Below, piece by piece: positions 28,109 through 36,154 of a stretch of DNA of 64,000 nt. The stretch's first letter is position 1. The number at the start of each line of letters is the position of its first letter. Source of the stretch: Oceaniovalibus guishaninsula JLT2003 (GTDB taxonomy: Bacteria > Pseudomonadota > Alphaproteobacteria > Rhodobacterales > Rhodobacteraceae); NCBI RefSeq assembly GCF_000299575.1, contig NZ_AMGO01000012.1, positions 1-64,000 on the forward strand. The letters are read 5' to 3'. The notes under the pieces are model-generated. The model saw nothing but the letters and a program-made list of their open reading frames with translations, was not told where the DNA came from and ran no database searches. Made by a program: the position numbers and the translations under genes.

Positions 28109-29490
28109 TGGACAGCGTTCTGCTGGGCGAGCTTCTGTCGGGGCTGATGTTCTTCGGAATCATCGCGTTTCTGATGCTGGGCTTTCCGGTTGCCTTCACG
28201 CTGGCGGGCGTGTCGTTGATGTTCGGCTTCGTAGGCTGGGGGCTGGGAGTGTTCGATCCCAGCAATTTCGGCAGCCTGCCCAACCGCTATATCGGCTTCA
28301 TGTCCAGCGAGGTGCTGGTGGCGGTGCCGCTGTTCATCTTCATGGGGGTGATGCTGGAACGGTCGCGCATCGCCGAACAGTTGCTGCTGACGATGTCCAA
28401 GCTTTTCGGCAACCTGCGCGGCGGGCTGGGGCTGTCGGTGGTGCTGGTTGGCGCGATGCTGGCGGCCTCGACCGGCGTGGTGGGCGCGACGGTGGTGACG
28501 ATGGGGCTGATCTCGCTTCCCGCGATGCTGCGGGCGGGCTACGATCCGAAACTTGCCACCGGGGTCATCTGCGCCAGCGGCACGCTGGGCCAGATCATTC
28601 CGCCGTCCACGGTGCTGATCTTCATGGGCGACATGCTGTCGGGGATCAACAGTCAGGTGCAGATGGCCAAAGGCAATTTCGCTCCGACCCCGGTTTCGGT
28701 GGGCGATCTGTTCGCCGGTGCGCTGCTGCCGGGATTCCTGCTGGTGGCGCTTTACGGCGGCTGGGTCGCGTTCAAGGCGATCACCGATCCGCAATCGTGC
28801 CCCGCGACGCCCGTGCCGCCCGAAGAACGCAAGGATCTGGTGCGCGAGGTCGTCGTCGCGCTGGTTCCGCCGATGTTGCTGATCCTTGCCGTCCTGGGGT
28901 CCATTCTGGGGGGCATCGCCACCCCGACCGAAGCGGCGTCGGTGGGTGCGGTGGGCGCGATGGTGCTGGCCGCCATGCGCTGGCGGCTGTCGTTGCCGAT
29001 CCTGCAAGAGACCGTCATCGCGACCGCGACCATCACCTCGATGGTGTTCATCATCCTGTTCGGCGCATCGGTCTTTTCCATCGTGTTCCGCCTGATGGGC
29101 GGCGACAATCTGGTGCACGAAATTCTGACATCGCTGCCCGGCGGCGCGCTGACCGCGATCCTGGCGGTCATGGCGCTGATGTTCGTGCTGGGCTTCATCC
29201 TCGACACGTTCGAGATCATCTTCATCGTCATCCCGATCACCGCCCCGGTGCTGCTGGCACTGGACGTGAATCCGGTCTGGCTGGGGGTGCTGGTCGGGAT
29301 GAACCTGCAAACGTCGTTCCTGACGCCGCCCTTCGGTTTCGCGCTGTTCTATTTGCGGGGCGTCGCGCCCGACACGCTGCCGACCTCGGCCATCTATCGC
29401 GGGATCATCCCCTTCGTGCTGTTGCAGATCGTCGGAATCTCCATCCTGTTCCTCTTTCCGGGTATCGTGACATGGTTGCCGGGCTTGTAA
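28108..29490 (+). CDS. TRAP transporter large membrane subunit (system 2, TakM-like)
   Basis: A 460-residue DctM-family permease. The segment SGTLGQIIPPSTVLIFMGDM and the long cytoplasmic or periplasmic insert after it (INSQVQMAKGNFAP) resemble the large subunits of TakP-type systems. The late TSFLTPPFGFALFYLRGVAP is conserved. Its 3' end overlaps the next gene by 19 bases, which ties this transporter to three genes for surface glycan synthesis. Confidence 0.9.
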   Translation: MDSVLLGELLSGLMFFGIIAFLMLGFPVAFTLAGVSLMFGFVGWGLGVFDPSNFGSLPNRYIGFMSSEVLVAVPLFIFMGVMLERSRIAEQLLLTMSKLFGNLRGGLGLSVVLVGAMLAASTGVVGATVVTMGLISLPAMLRAGYDPKLATGVICASGTLGQIIPPSTVLIFMGDMLSGINSQVQMAKGNFAPTPVSVGDLFAGALLPGFLLVALYGGWVAFKAITDPQSCPATPVPPEERKDLVREVVVALVPPMLLILAVLGSILGGIATPTEAASVGAVGAMVLAAMRWRLSLPILQETVIATATITSMVFIILFGASVFSIVFRLMGGDNLVHEILTSLPGGALTAILAVMALMFVLGFILDTFEIIFIVIPITAPVLLALDVNPVWLGVLVGMNLQTSFLTPPFGFALFYLRGVAPDTLPTSAIYRGIIPFVLLQIVGISILFLFPGIVTWLPGL

Positions 29491-30011
29491 GGCGCAACGC
29501 CTTGGACGACGCCAACGCGGCGATCCGGTCGCTGCGGGCCGGCACGGCCGGCTGGTCGCGGGTGGTGTCCGATGCGCCGATGGCGGGCGGTATCAAGCTG
29601 ATGGTCGATCCCGAGGCGCGCGCCGACATCCGGTTGCGCAGTCCCGCCGGGCGGCTGATGGAGATCGAGGCGCGGGTGGAACGGCCCGGACGCTGGCTTG
29701 GCCTGCATGTTCCGCTGGCACTTTACCAGACGGCGGGCCTGGGCATCGTGGGCATAACCGCGCGCGCGACCGCGCCCGAGGCGCTGGCGGTTTCGGCTTG
29801 CCTGCGGTCGGGGCTGCGCGGCGGGTTCGTCGATGCGTTTTTCGACAAGGCGATGGCCGTCCATTTCCAGCCCCTTCAGCACATCGACACGATGGAGCCC
29901 GATCGCCGCGTCGATCTGCCCGCGCGGGCAGACTGGCGCGAACTGATCCTGTTTCTTCCGACCCATTCCTTTTCTCTGTCGCTGCACGATCTGCGGTTCT
30001 TCGCGGCATGA
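29472..30011 (+). CDS. Unrecognised protein upstream of two glycosyltransferase genes
   Basis: A 179-residue protein that I do not recognise. It has no signal peptide or membrane segment. The alternation of hydrophobic and polar residues (ARADIRLRSPAGRLMEIEAR, SFSLSLHDLRFFAA) suggests a beta-sandwich. It begins inside the last 19 bases of dctM and ends in an ATGA overlap with a glycosyltransferase gene. This places it in a translationally coupled run, and a role in glycan binding or in assisting the transferases is a guess. The frame is open upstream of the ATG at 29472, so the start is not certain. Confidence 0.65.
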   Translation: MVAGLVRRNALDDANAAIRSLRAGTAGWSRVVSDAPMAGGIKLMVDPEARADIRLRSPAGRLMEIEARVERPGRWLGLHVPLALYQTAGLGIVGITARATAPEALAVSACLRSGLRGGFVDAFFDKAMAVHFQPLQHIDTMEPDRRVDLPARADWRELILFLPTHSFSLSLHDLRFFAA

Positions 30012-30991
30012 CGGGGCTTTCGGCCGTTATCCCGGTCTGGAACGACTTCGACGGATTGCTTGCCCTTCTGGACGATATGAAGGCGCTGGCCTGTTTCGAC
30101 GAGGTGGTGATCGTCGACGATTCTTCGTTTCCCCCGGTGCAGCACCGCCTGGCCGCCCACCCCGAAACGGTGAAAGGATTGCGCGTCGTCCAGCTGCGCA
30201 ACGCCCAGCAACGCGGGGCCGGTTATGCGCGCAACCGTGGCCTGCGACATGTCACCGCCGATCGTGTGGTGTTTCTGGACAGCGACGACAGGCTGCTGGA
30301 CGAATTCGGATATCTGGCCGCCGATCTGGCGCAGGAACCTGGCGACGCGTTCGATCTTTGCCTGTTCGCGCATGTCGACAGCCGCGTCGCGTCCGGTGGC
30401 GGTTGGGGCCCGCTGCCCGATGACGCGGAACTATGGCGCAAGGCCGGCATCCATGGTCTGCTCGGGCCGCTACCGCGCGCGATGCTGCCTCAAATCATCC
30501 AGATCGCCGCCTATCCCTGGAACAAGGTCTATCGCACCGGATTTCTGCGCGAACAGGGGATCGGCTGCACCGAATTGCTGGTGCACAACGATATCGAGCT
30601 TCACTGGCGCAGCCTGATCCGGGCCGACCGCATGCTTGTCTCGGACAGGATGGCCGTCTATCACTACGTGCGCGACGGCGCGGGGCGTCTGACCAACCGC
30701 CGCGGGGCCGAGAGGGCCGAGGTGACGCGTGCCCTCGCGCCCGTCGCTTGGGATGTGGCGCGGTTGGCACCCGATCTTGCCCCGGCTTTCGCCCGGTTTG
30801 CCGTGCGCCTGTTCGACTGGGGGCTGGACACGCTGGAGCCCGAGTTCCGGCAGATTTTCCTCGACCGCGCGCGCGCCTTCCTTGCCGGCGCGTTTGACGA
30901 GCGGGCCTTCGCCGCCATCGCTGAAGCAGAGCCCGAGATCGCCGCGCGAATCCTCGACCATCTGGAAGCCGCGCGATGCCAGCCAGCCTGA
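30008..30991 (+). CDS. Family 2 glycosyltransferase
   Basis: A 327-residue GT-A-fold transferase. The N-terminal LSAVIPVWNDFDGLLALL and VVIVDDSS bind the nucleotide sugar, and VVFLDSDDRLLDE carries the D-x-D metal site. There is no membrane segment, so it acts at the cytoplasmic face. It starts in an ATGA overlap with the preceding gene and overlaps the next one by 16 bases. Donor and acceptor sugars cannot be told from sequence. It is similar in layout to capsule and exopolysaccharide transferases. Confidence 0.85.
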   Translation: MTGLSAVIPVWNDFDGLLALLDDMKALACFDEVVIVDDSSFPPVQHRLAAHPETVKGLRVVQLRNAQQRGAGYARNRGLRHVTADRVVFLDSDDRLLDEFGYLAADLAQEPGDAFDLCLFAHVDSRVASGGGWGPLPDDAELWRKAGIHGLLGPLPRAMLPQIIQIAAYPWNKVYRTGFLREQGIGCTELLVHNDIELHWRSLIRADRMLVSDRMAVYHYVRDGAGRLTNRRGAERAEVTRALAPVAWDVARLAPDLAPAFARFAVRLFDWGLDTLEPEFRQIFLDRARAFLAGAFDERAFAAIAEAEPEIAARILDHLEAARCQPA

Positions 30992-33030
30992 GCCTGATCG
31001 TCACCGCCTATAACGTCGCGCCGTGGGTCGATGCCGCGTTGCACAGCGCGCTGGCGATCCTGCAGCCGGGGGACGAGCTGATCGTCGTCGATGACGGGTC
31101 GAGCGATGGAACCGCGGCCCGCATCTCAACCTTCGAACATTTTGCCAAGCGGCCCCCCGAGGTGGCGTTCGTCAAGGTGCTGCTGGCCACGAACACGCCG
31201 GGCGGGGTGGGACCGGCCGCGAATATCGGGCTGAGCAGGGCCACGAAGGATATCGTCGCGTTCCTCGACGGGGACGACACGCTTGTGCCCGACGGCTTCA
31301 AGGCCGCGCGGTCGATTTTCGAGGCCAGCCTGGCCGGCACCGCGCCTGACGACATCCTGATCGCGGATTACGAGGAATGGAGCGACGGCACCGGCCGGAT
31401 CACGCGGCCCTTCGATGCCGGGATATGGGCCGAAGCCGTGGCCGCCGCGCCCCGTCACCGGCAGCGGATCGCGCTGCGGATGCAGGCGGTGCCGTGGCGC
31501 AAGTTCTATCGGCGCGAATTTCTCGAGGCCCGCCATCTGCGCTTTCCCGAGGGCGAATTCTTCTTCGAGGACAATCCGTTTCACTGGCAGGTCTGCCTCG
31601 CCGCGCGCCGCATCGCCTTCACCTCCGAAATCGTTTGCCGTCACCGGCTGGACCGTCCGGGCCGAACGATGCTGGTGCGGGACGGCGCGCTGCTGGCCTT
31701 CTTCGACCATTATCGCCGGATATTGACCCTGCCGGGTATGACCCGCGTGCTGCGAGCCGACGCGTTGCGCTGGCTTGTCGTCAACCTACGCTGGCATCCC
31801 CAGCGCCTGCGCCAGACCGCCATCGCGGATTGGGTCGCCGCCGCAAGCCGGACGTTGCGCGCCGCGCCGGTCGGGCATTGGCGGACGGTGCGCGACGAAG
31901 AACTGCGCGACCCGATCCTGGCAGGGCTGTTCGATGCGCTGCGCAAGGGCGACGTCGGCACGGCCGAACGCCGCCTGATGGCGATATGCGCGGAGCGGGA
32001 TGCCACGACGCAGCAGCAGGCCATTGCCGAGCTTGAGCGGCGGCTGTCGCAGGCGGAAAGGCAAGGCGCGGCGCAGGTCGCATCGGACCCCGCCCCGTGC
32101 AGCGATGATCCGGTGCGCCGCTTCAGTGCCCTGAAGGGAACGACCGCGTTGCCGGTGCCGTCCCTCATTGACCGGCCGCCCGACCCCGAGCCGCCGATCC
32201 TGTGGGTCGGGGCGCACAAGACGGGCACGACCTTCCTTCAGGCCTGCCTTGAAGCGTCCACCGATGCGCTGGAAGCGCGCGGTATCGCCTATTTCCCGCG
32301 CGAAGCGATGCGCGCCGCGACGATCGTGCCGTTGCTCGACCGGCCTGGCCCGCCGCCTGAATGGCCGACCATGGGCATGGCCGACGGACGCCGGCGCGTC
32401 ATCTTCGACGAGAATATCCTGGGGCTGTCGCAGAACGTCCTGTCGTCCTTCGGCGTCTATCCCGAAGGAGCAGTACGGTCGTCGGAACTCGCCGACCGGC
32501 TGGATCTGCGCGCGCCCCGCCTGGTGCTGGCGATCAGGGACATGACGGGGTTCATTCCGTCGCTTTATTGCGAGGCGCTGAAGGCCGTGCCGTTCCGGCG
32601 GTTCCGCGACTTTCTGGAAACGCCGTTCGACCTTTTGTCATGGGTGCCGCTTGTCGATGCGCTGCTGGCGGCCTTTCCGCAATCCGGCCTGACCGTCTAT
32701 ACCGCCGAAGCCCTGCGGGGCAACGAAGCGGTTCTGTGCGAGGCGGTGCTGGGGCTGCCGCGCAGCGATTTCGTTCGCGTCGATCATTCCGAACGTCCGG
32801 GATTTTCGCAAGAAGCGGTGAATCGTATCGCGGCGCTTCATGCCGAAGGACGGTGGAGCCGCGCCGCGCAACGACAGATCGTGCGCAGCTATCCAAAGGG
32901 GCGCGACTATCCCGCCTTCGATCCCTGGTCGGACAACGAACGCGACCGCCTGCGCGACAGGTTCGCCGAGGATGTTCCGCTGATTGCGGCCCGCGAACGG
33001 GTCACACTGGTCGATCCGCGCCGGATCTAG
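30976..33030 (+). CDS. Two-domain glycosyltransferase-sulfotransferase fusion
   Basis: A 684-residue protein. Residues 1 to about 330 form a family 2 glycosyltransferase (SLIVTAYNVAPWVDAAL, LIVVDDGSSDGT, FLDGDDT). After a linker near 350-400, residues about 410-684 resemble a sulfotransferase: ILWVGAHKTGTTFLQ has the P-loop-like PAPS 5'-phosphosulfate loop, and LVLAIRDMTGFIPSLYCEA fits the 3'-phosphate site. Such a protein could add a sugar and sulfate it. It may act with the preceding transferase on a surface polysaccharide. Sulfotransferase activity is inferred from the loop alone. Confidence 0.75.
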   Translation: MPASLSLIVTAYNVAPWVDAALHSALAILQPGDELIVVDDGSSDGTAARISTFEHFAKRPPEVAFVKVLLATNTPGGVGPAANIGLSRATKDIVAFLDGDDTLVPDGFKAARSIFEASLAGTAPDDILIADYEEWSDGTGRITRPFDAGIWAEAVAAAPRHRQRIALRMQAVPWRKFYRREFLEARHLRFPEGEFFFEDNPFHWQVCLAARRIAFTSEIVCRHRLDRPGRTMLVRDGALLAFFDHYRRILTLPGMTRVLRADALRWLVVNLRWHPQRLRQTAIADWVAAASRTLRAAPVGHWRTVRDEELRDPILAGLFDALRKGDVGTAERRLMAICAERDATTQQQAIAELERRLSQAERQGAAQVASDPAPCSDDPVRRFSALKGTTALPVPSLIDRPPDPEPPILWVGAHKTGTTFLQACLEASTDALEARGIAYFPREAMRAATIVPLLDRPGPPPEWPTMGMADGRRRVIFDENILGLSQNVLSSFGVYPEGAVRSSELADRLDLRAPRLVLAIRDMTGFIPSLYCEALKAVPFRRFRDFLETPFDLLSWVPLVDALLAAFPQSGLTVYTAEALRGNEAVLCEAVLGLPRSDFVRVDHSERPGFSQEAVNRIAALHAEGRWSRAAQRQIVRSYPKGRDYPAFDPWSDNERDRLRDRFAEDVPLIAARERVTLVDPRRI

Positions 33031-33040
33031 CCGGCGCGGA
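33015..33040. terminator. Bidirectional hairpin with both stop codons in its loop
   Basis: A perfect 10-base-pair stem (33015-33024 with 33031-33040) has the 6-base loop ATCTAG. The CTAG within it holds the TAG stops of both converging genes. There is no T-tract on either side, so termination strength is uncertain. Confidence 0.65.
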
Positions 33041-33641
33041 CCACCCAATCGGCGGCCTGTGGCAGAAGGTCGTCGACGATCCGCTGAAAGGCGGCGACGA
33101 CGGCCAGGGGGGTGTCGTTCACGGCCGGGGCCGACAGGCGGAAACCGCGAGAGGCGATCAAGCTCTGGTCGCGGTCGCGCAGCAGGGTCAGGTCGAAGTC
33201 CACCGTTGCGATCATGGCGCCGTCGCGCACGTCGATCTCGAACGCGTCGATCCGGCCAAGAAGCGCGCGGTCGGGGACCGGCCCGCCTTCGCTGGGTCCG
33301 ACATAGCCGACCCCGCCCGTGGCGGCGATGGACCTGACCAGAAGCGTCTGCAACAGCGCGGGCACTTCATCGGACCAGCGCGCCTCGGGCAGATAGGTGA
33401 CGGAAACCGGGGTGGGCCTGACGAGGATGCGGTCGCTCGTCAACGCCGCGGGGGCGACGGGGCGCGCGACCAGAAGCGTCTGGCCCGACCGGCGTGTCTG
33501 CGTCGGCGCGGCCGGCGGCACAAGATCGTAGGTGTCCAGAACCGTCGCCGCCGCGTTCAGGGACGAGATCGCGTTGCACCCGCCGAGCGAGGCCGCGGCC
33601 CCCAGCAAGGCGGCGCGGCGGGTCAGGGATGGGATCGTCAT
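33027..33641 (-). CDS. ABC-type transport auxiliary lipoprotein (PqiC-like)
   Basis: A 204-residue lipoprotein. The signal ends in a lipobox (ASLGGC, with Cys23 probably lipidated), preceded by a twin-arginine-like TRRAALLG. The rest resembles the ABC_trans_aux (PqiC/DUF330) domain, with YLPEARWSDEVPALLQTLLV as a typical segment. It probably anchors in the outer membrane and meets the MCE protein encoded 4 bases upstream. The ATG at 33641 was chosen for the signal; the frame is open further out. Confidence 0.82.
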   Translation of the reverse strand: MTIPSLTRRAALLGAAASLGGCNAISSLNAAATVLDTYDLVPPAAPTQTRRSGQTLLVARPVAPAALTSDRILVRPTPVSVTYLPEARWSDEVPALLQTLLVRSIAATGGVGYVGPSEGGPVPDRALLGRIDAFEIDVRDGAMIATVDFDLTLLRDRDQSLIASRGFRLSAPAVNDTPLAVVAAFQRIVDDLLPQAADWVVRAG

Positions 33642-33645
33642 CGGG

Positions 33646-35361
33646 TCATCTCCGGTATTCGGGCACGCGTTCGTCGAGTATGAACCGCGCAGGGTCGCGT
33701 TCGATCCGTCGCACGAGCTGATCCAGGGAACCGACCAGCGTGCGCGCCTCGGCGGCCAGACGACCCAATTCGGGCAGGCCGCCTGTCGCGAAATCGCTAA
33801 GCCCCGGCGCGGCGTCCGAAACCGCGCTTTGCACCTGAGCCACCACATCGTCGGCGCGGCCGATCAGGGCGCGCAGGTCGGACGTGATCTGGGGCAGATC
33901 GTCGGAAACCCGCGCGGCCGCTTCGCCGATCCGGTCACTGGCGCTGCGAATGTTGCTGAGCGTCGGTTCCAGGTCGGTGTCCAGAGCATCCGTCGCCGCC
34001 TGAAACGCATCTCGCGCCGAGGTCAGCGCCCCGTCCGCCGTGTCGAGCGATCCGTCCAGCCTGTCCAGTGTCGCCGTGGCGCGCCGGAATGCGGCGGTCG
34101 CGGTTTCCAGGGTTTCGCCGGCATCATCGGTCAAGGGTTCCAGCCCCGCCGTAAAGCCGGTCACATCGTCCGCTACGCGGTCCACGGCGCGTGTGGCGGT
34201 ACTGACGGCGGCGCGGACATCGCCAACGATGGCGGGAACATCCTGTTCGAACACCGTCTCGATACTCGCCAGTGCGGACCCGACCCGGTCGAGGACGGTA
34301 CGTGCTTCGGATACCAGCGCCGCGCCGTCGCCATCGACCAGCGCATCGAGGCTTTCGGATGCCTCGGTCACGGCCGCGAAAGCCGTGTCGGCACTGTCGA
34401 GCGTCCCTTCGAGTTCGACAAGCCGCGCGTTCAGAAGGTCCGCCGTGCTGCCGAACCCGTCCAGCGTGTCGCCAGCGCGCGCGGCCAGGTCGGCGATGGC
34501 CCGGTCCAGCGTTGCGGTCATGTCGTCCAGCCGGGCCACGATTTGGGCGATGTCGTCGCGCATCAAGTTCTCGGCCTGCGCGAACGCGGCGGTCGCGCTG
34601 TCGATTGCCGGCGTTGCCTGTTCGATGGCTGTCTGGGCCGCCCCGAAGGCGCCGGTCGCGGCCTGAAGCGTTCCGTCGGCGTTGCCCAGCGTCGTTTCGG
34701 CGGCCGCGCCGATCCGGTCCAGCCTTTCGGTGAACTGCCCGATCTGGCCCGCCGCATCGCCGACCGTCCCGGTAATGGCCGAGAAATCGGTCAACGCCTG
34801 TTCCAGTCCGCCGGATGCCGCATCCAGATTGCCGAGAATTTCCGTGACATGCGCCTGGTTCTCCGGGCCTGCGAAAGCCTGAAGGCGTGTCAGAAGCTCG
34901 GTCGCCTCGGTCAGAAGATCCGGGGCATCCTCGACCAGTTGCTGAACGGTGGACCGCCGCGACGGGATGATCGGGGTCTCTCCGTCAGGGGCGGTCAGGG
35001 GCGGCGCTTCGCGGCGGCTGTTGGAGAGCGAGACATAGGAAACCCCCGTCACGCCCTGCGACATCAACTGCGCGACCGTATCCTCGCGCACGGGGGTCGC
35101 GGCATCGACCTCAATCTCGGCATAGACCTTGGACGGATCGACGTCCGAGATCCGCAGCGCGATGACCTTGCCCACCGTGATGCCGTTGAACAGCACGTCG
35201 CCCGACGCGTCGAGGCCCGACACATCGTCAAAAAAGATGCCGTAGGTTTCATACTGTCGATCAAGCTGCACACTTGCCAGCCAGACGAAGAATCCCAACG
35301 CGCCGAGAATCCCGGCAAGGGTGAACGCCCCGATAAGGATGAAATTCGCACGTGTTTCCAT
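33646..35361 (-). CDS. MCE (MlaD-like) protein with a long helical C-terminus
   Basis: A 571-residue inner-membrane-anchored protein. Residues 7-29 are a single membrane helix. Residues about 38-115 are an MCE domain (VSGLDASGDVLFNGITVGKV). From about 140 to 545 it is almost entirely helical, with repeated alanine-, threonine- and aspartate-rich segments such as TLDRLDGSLDTADGALTSA. This is far longer than E. coli MlaD (about 183 residues) and recalls the needle of PqiB. It should form a hexameric channel for lipids between the membranes. Its start overlaps the ATPase stop by one base (TGATG). Confidence 0.88.
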   Translation of the reverse strand: METRANFILIGAFTLAGILGALGFFVWLASVQLDRQYETYGIFFDDVSGLDASGDVLFNGITVGKVIALRISDVDPSKVYAEIEVDAATPVREDTVAQLMSQGVTGVSYVSLSNSRREAPPLTAPDGETPIIPSRRSTVQQLVEDAPDLLTEATELLTRLQAFAGPENQAHVTEILGNLDAASGGLEQALTDFSAITGTVGDAAGQIGQFTERLDRIGAAAETTLGNADGTLQAATGAFGAAQTAIEQATPAIDSATAAFAQAENLMRDDIAQIVARLDDMTATLDRAIADLAARAGDTLDGFGSTADLLNARLVELEGTLDSADTAFAAVTEASESLDALVDGDGAALVSEARTVLDRVGSALASIETVFEQDVPAIVGDVRAAVSTATRAVDRVADDVTGFTAGLEPLTDDAGETLETATAAFRRATATLDRLDGSLDTADGALTSARDAFQAATDALDTDLEPTLSNIRSASDRIGEAAARVSDDLPQITSDLRALIGRADDVVAQVQSAVSDAAPGLSDFATGGLPELGRLAAEARTLVGSLDQLVRRIERDPARFILDERVPEYRR

Positions 35362-36152
35362 CAGCCGACCTCGTCCGTCGCATCCGGTCCCAGCGCCGCG
35401 CGGGCACGGGGACCGTGAAAATATTCGCGCACCCAGGGGTGGTCGATCTTCAGCATCTCGGCCATCGTGCCGACAGCCAGCACGCGCTTTTCGGCCAGCA
35501 CCGCCACCCGGTCGCAGATCGCGTGCAGCGAGTCCAGATCGTGCGTGACCATGAAGACCGTCAGCCCCAGGGCCGATTGCAGTTGGCCGATCAGCCTGTC
35601 GAACGCGGCCGCGCCAATAGGATCGAGGCCCGCGGTCGGTTCGTCCAGGAACACGATTTCAGGGTCCAGCGCGATGGCGCGGGCGAAACCCGCGCGCTTC
35701 CGCATTCCACCGGACAGTTCCGACGGATACTTGTCTTGCGCGTTTTCGGGCAGGCCGACCATGCGCACCTTGATGCCTGCCAGCGTCTCGCGCAGATCGT
35801 CGGGCAGATGCAGTTGTTCGCGCATCGGAGCTTCGACATTCTGACGGACGGTCAGCGACGAAAAGAGCGCGCCGTCCTGAAACATGACACCCCAGCGCCG
35901 GCGCAGGCGGCGATATTCGTCGGGCGAGGTGTCGCGCACGCTTTCGCCGAACACCTCGATCCGGCCGGCATCGGGTTTCAGCAGTCCGACGATCTGCTGC
36001 AAGAGCACGGATTTCCCGGTGCCGGACCCGCCGACGATGCCGATGATCTCGCCCCGCCTCACATCGAGATCGAGCCCTTCGTGGACGACATGCGTGCCGA
36101 AGCTTTTCTTCAGCCCCCGCACCTTGATGATGGAATCGTCGTCCCGCGCCAT
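35361..36152 (-). CDS. mlaF: MlaF-type ABC ATPase for lipid transport
   Basis: A 263-residue ABC ATPase. Walker A is GGSGTGKSVL, the signature is LSGGMRKRAGFARA (the MRKR form is typical of MlaF), and Walker B is EIVFLDEPTAGLDP. It powers phospholipid transport with the permease encoded 2 bases upstream. The start at 36152 gives MARDDDSIIKVRGLKKSFG. It belongs to an operon of permease, ATPase, MCE protein and lipoprotein. Confidence 0.92.
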   Translation of the reverse strand: MARDDDSIIKVRGLKKSFGTHVVHEGLDLDVRRGEIIGIVGGSGTGKSVLLQQIVGLLKPDAGRIEVFGESVRDTSPDEYRRLRRRWGVMFQDGALFSSLTVRQNVEAPMREQLHLPDDLRETLAGIKVRMVGLPENAQDKYPSELSGGMRKRAGFARAIALDPEIVFLDEPTAGLDPIGAAAFDRLIGQLQSALGLTVFMVTHDLDSLHAICDRVAVLAEKRVLAVGTMAEMLKIDHPWVREYFHGPRARAALGPDATDEVG

Positions 36153-36154
36153 CG

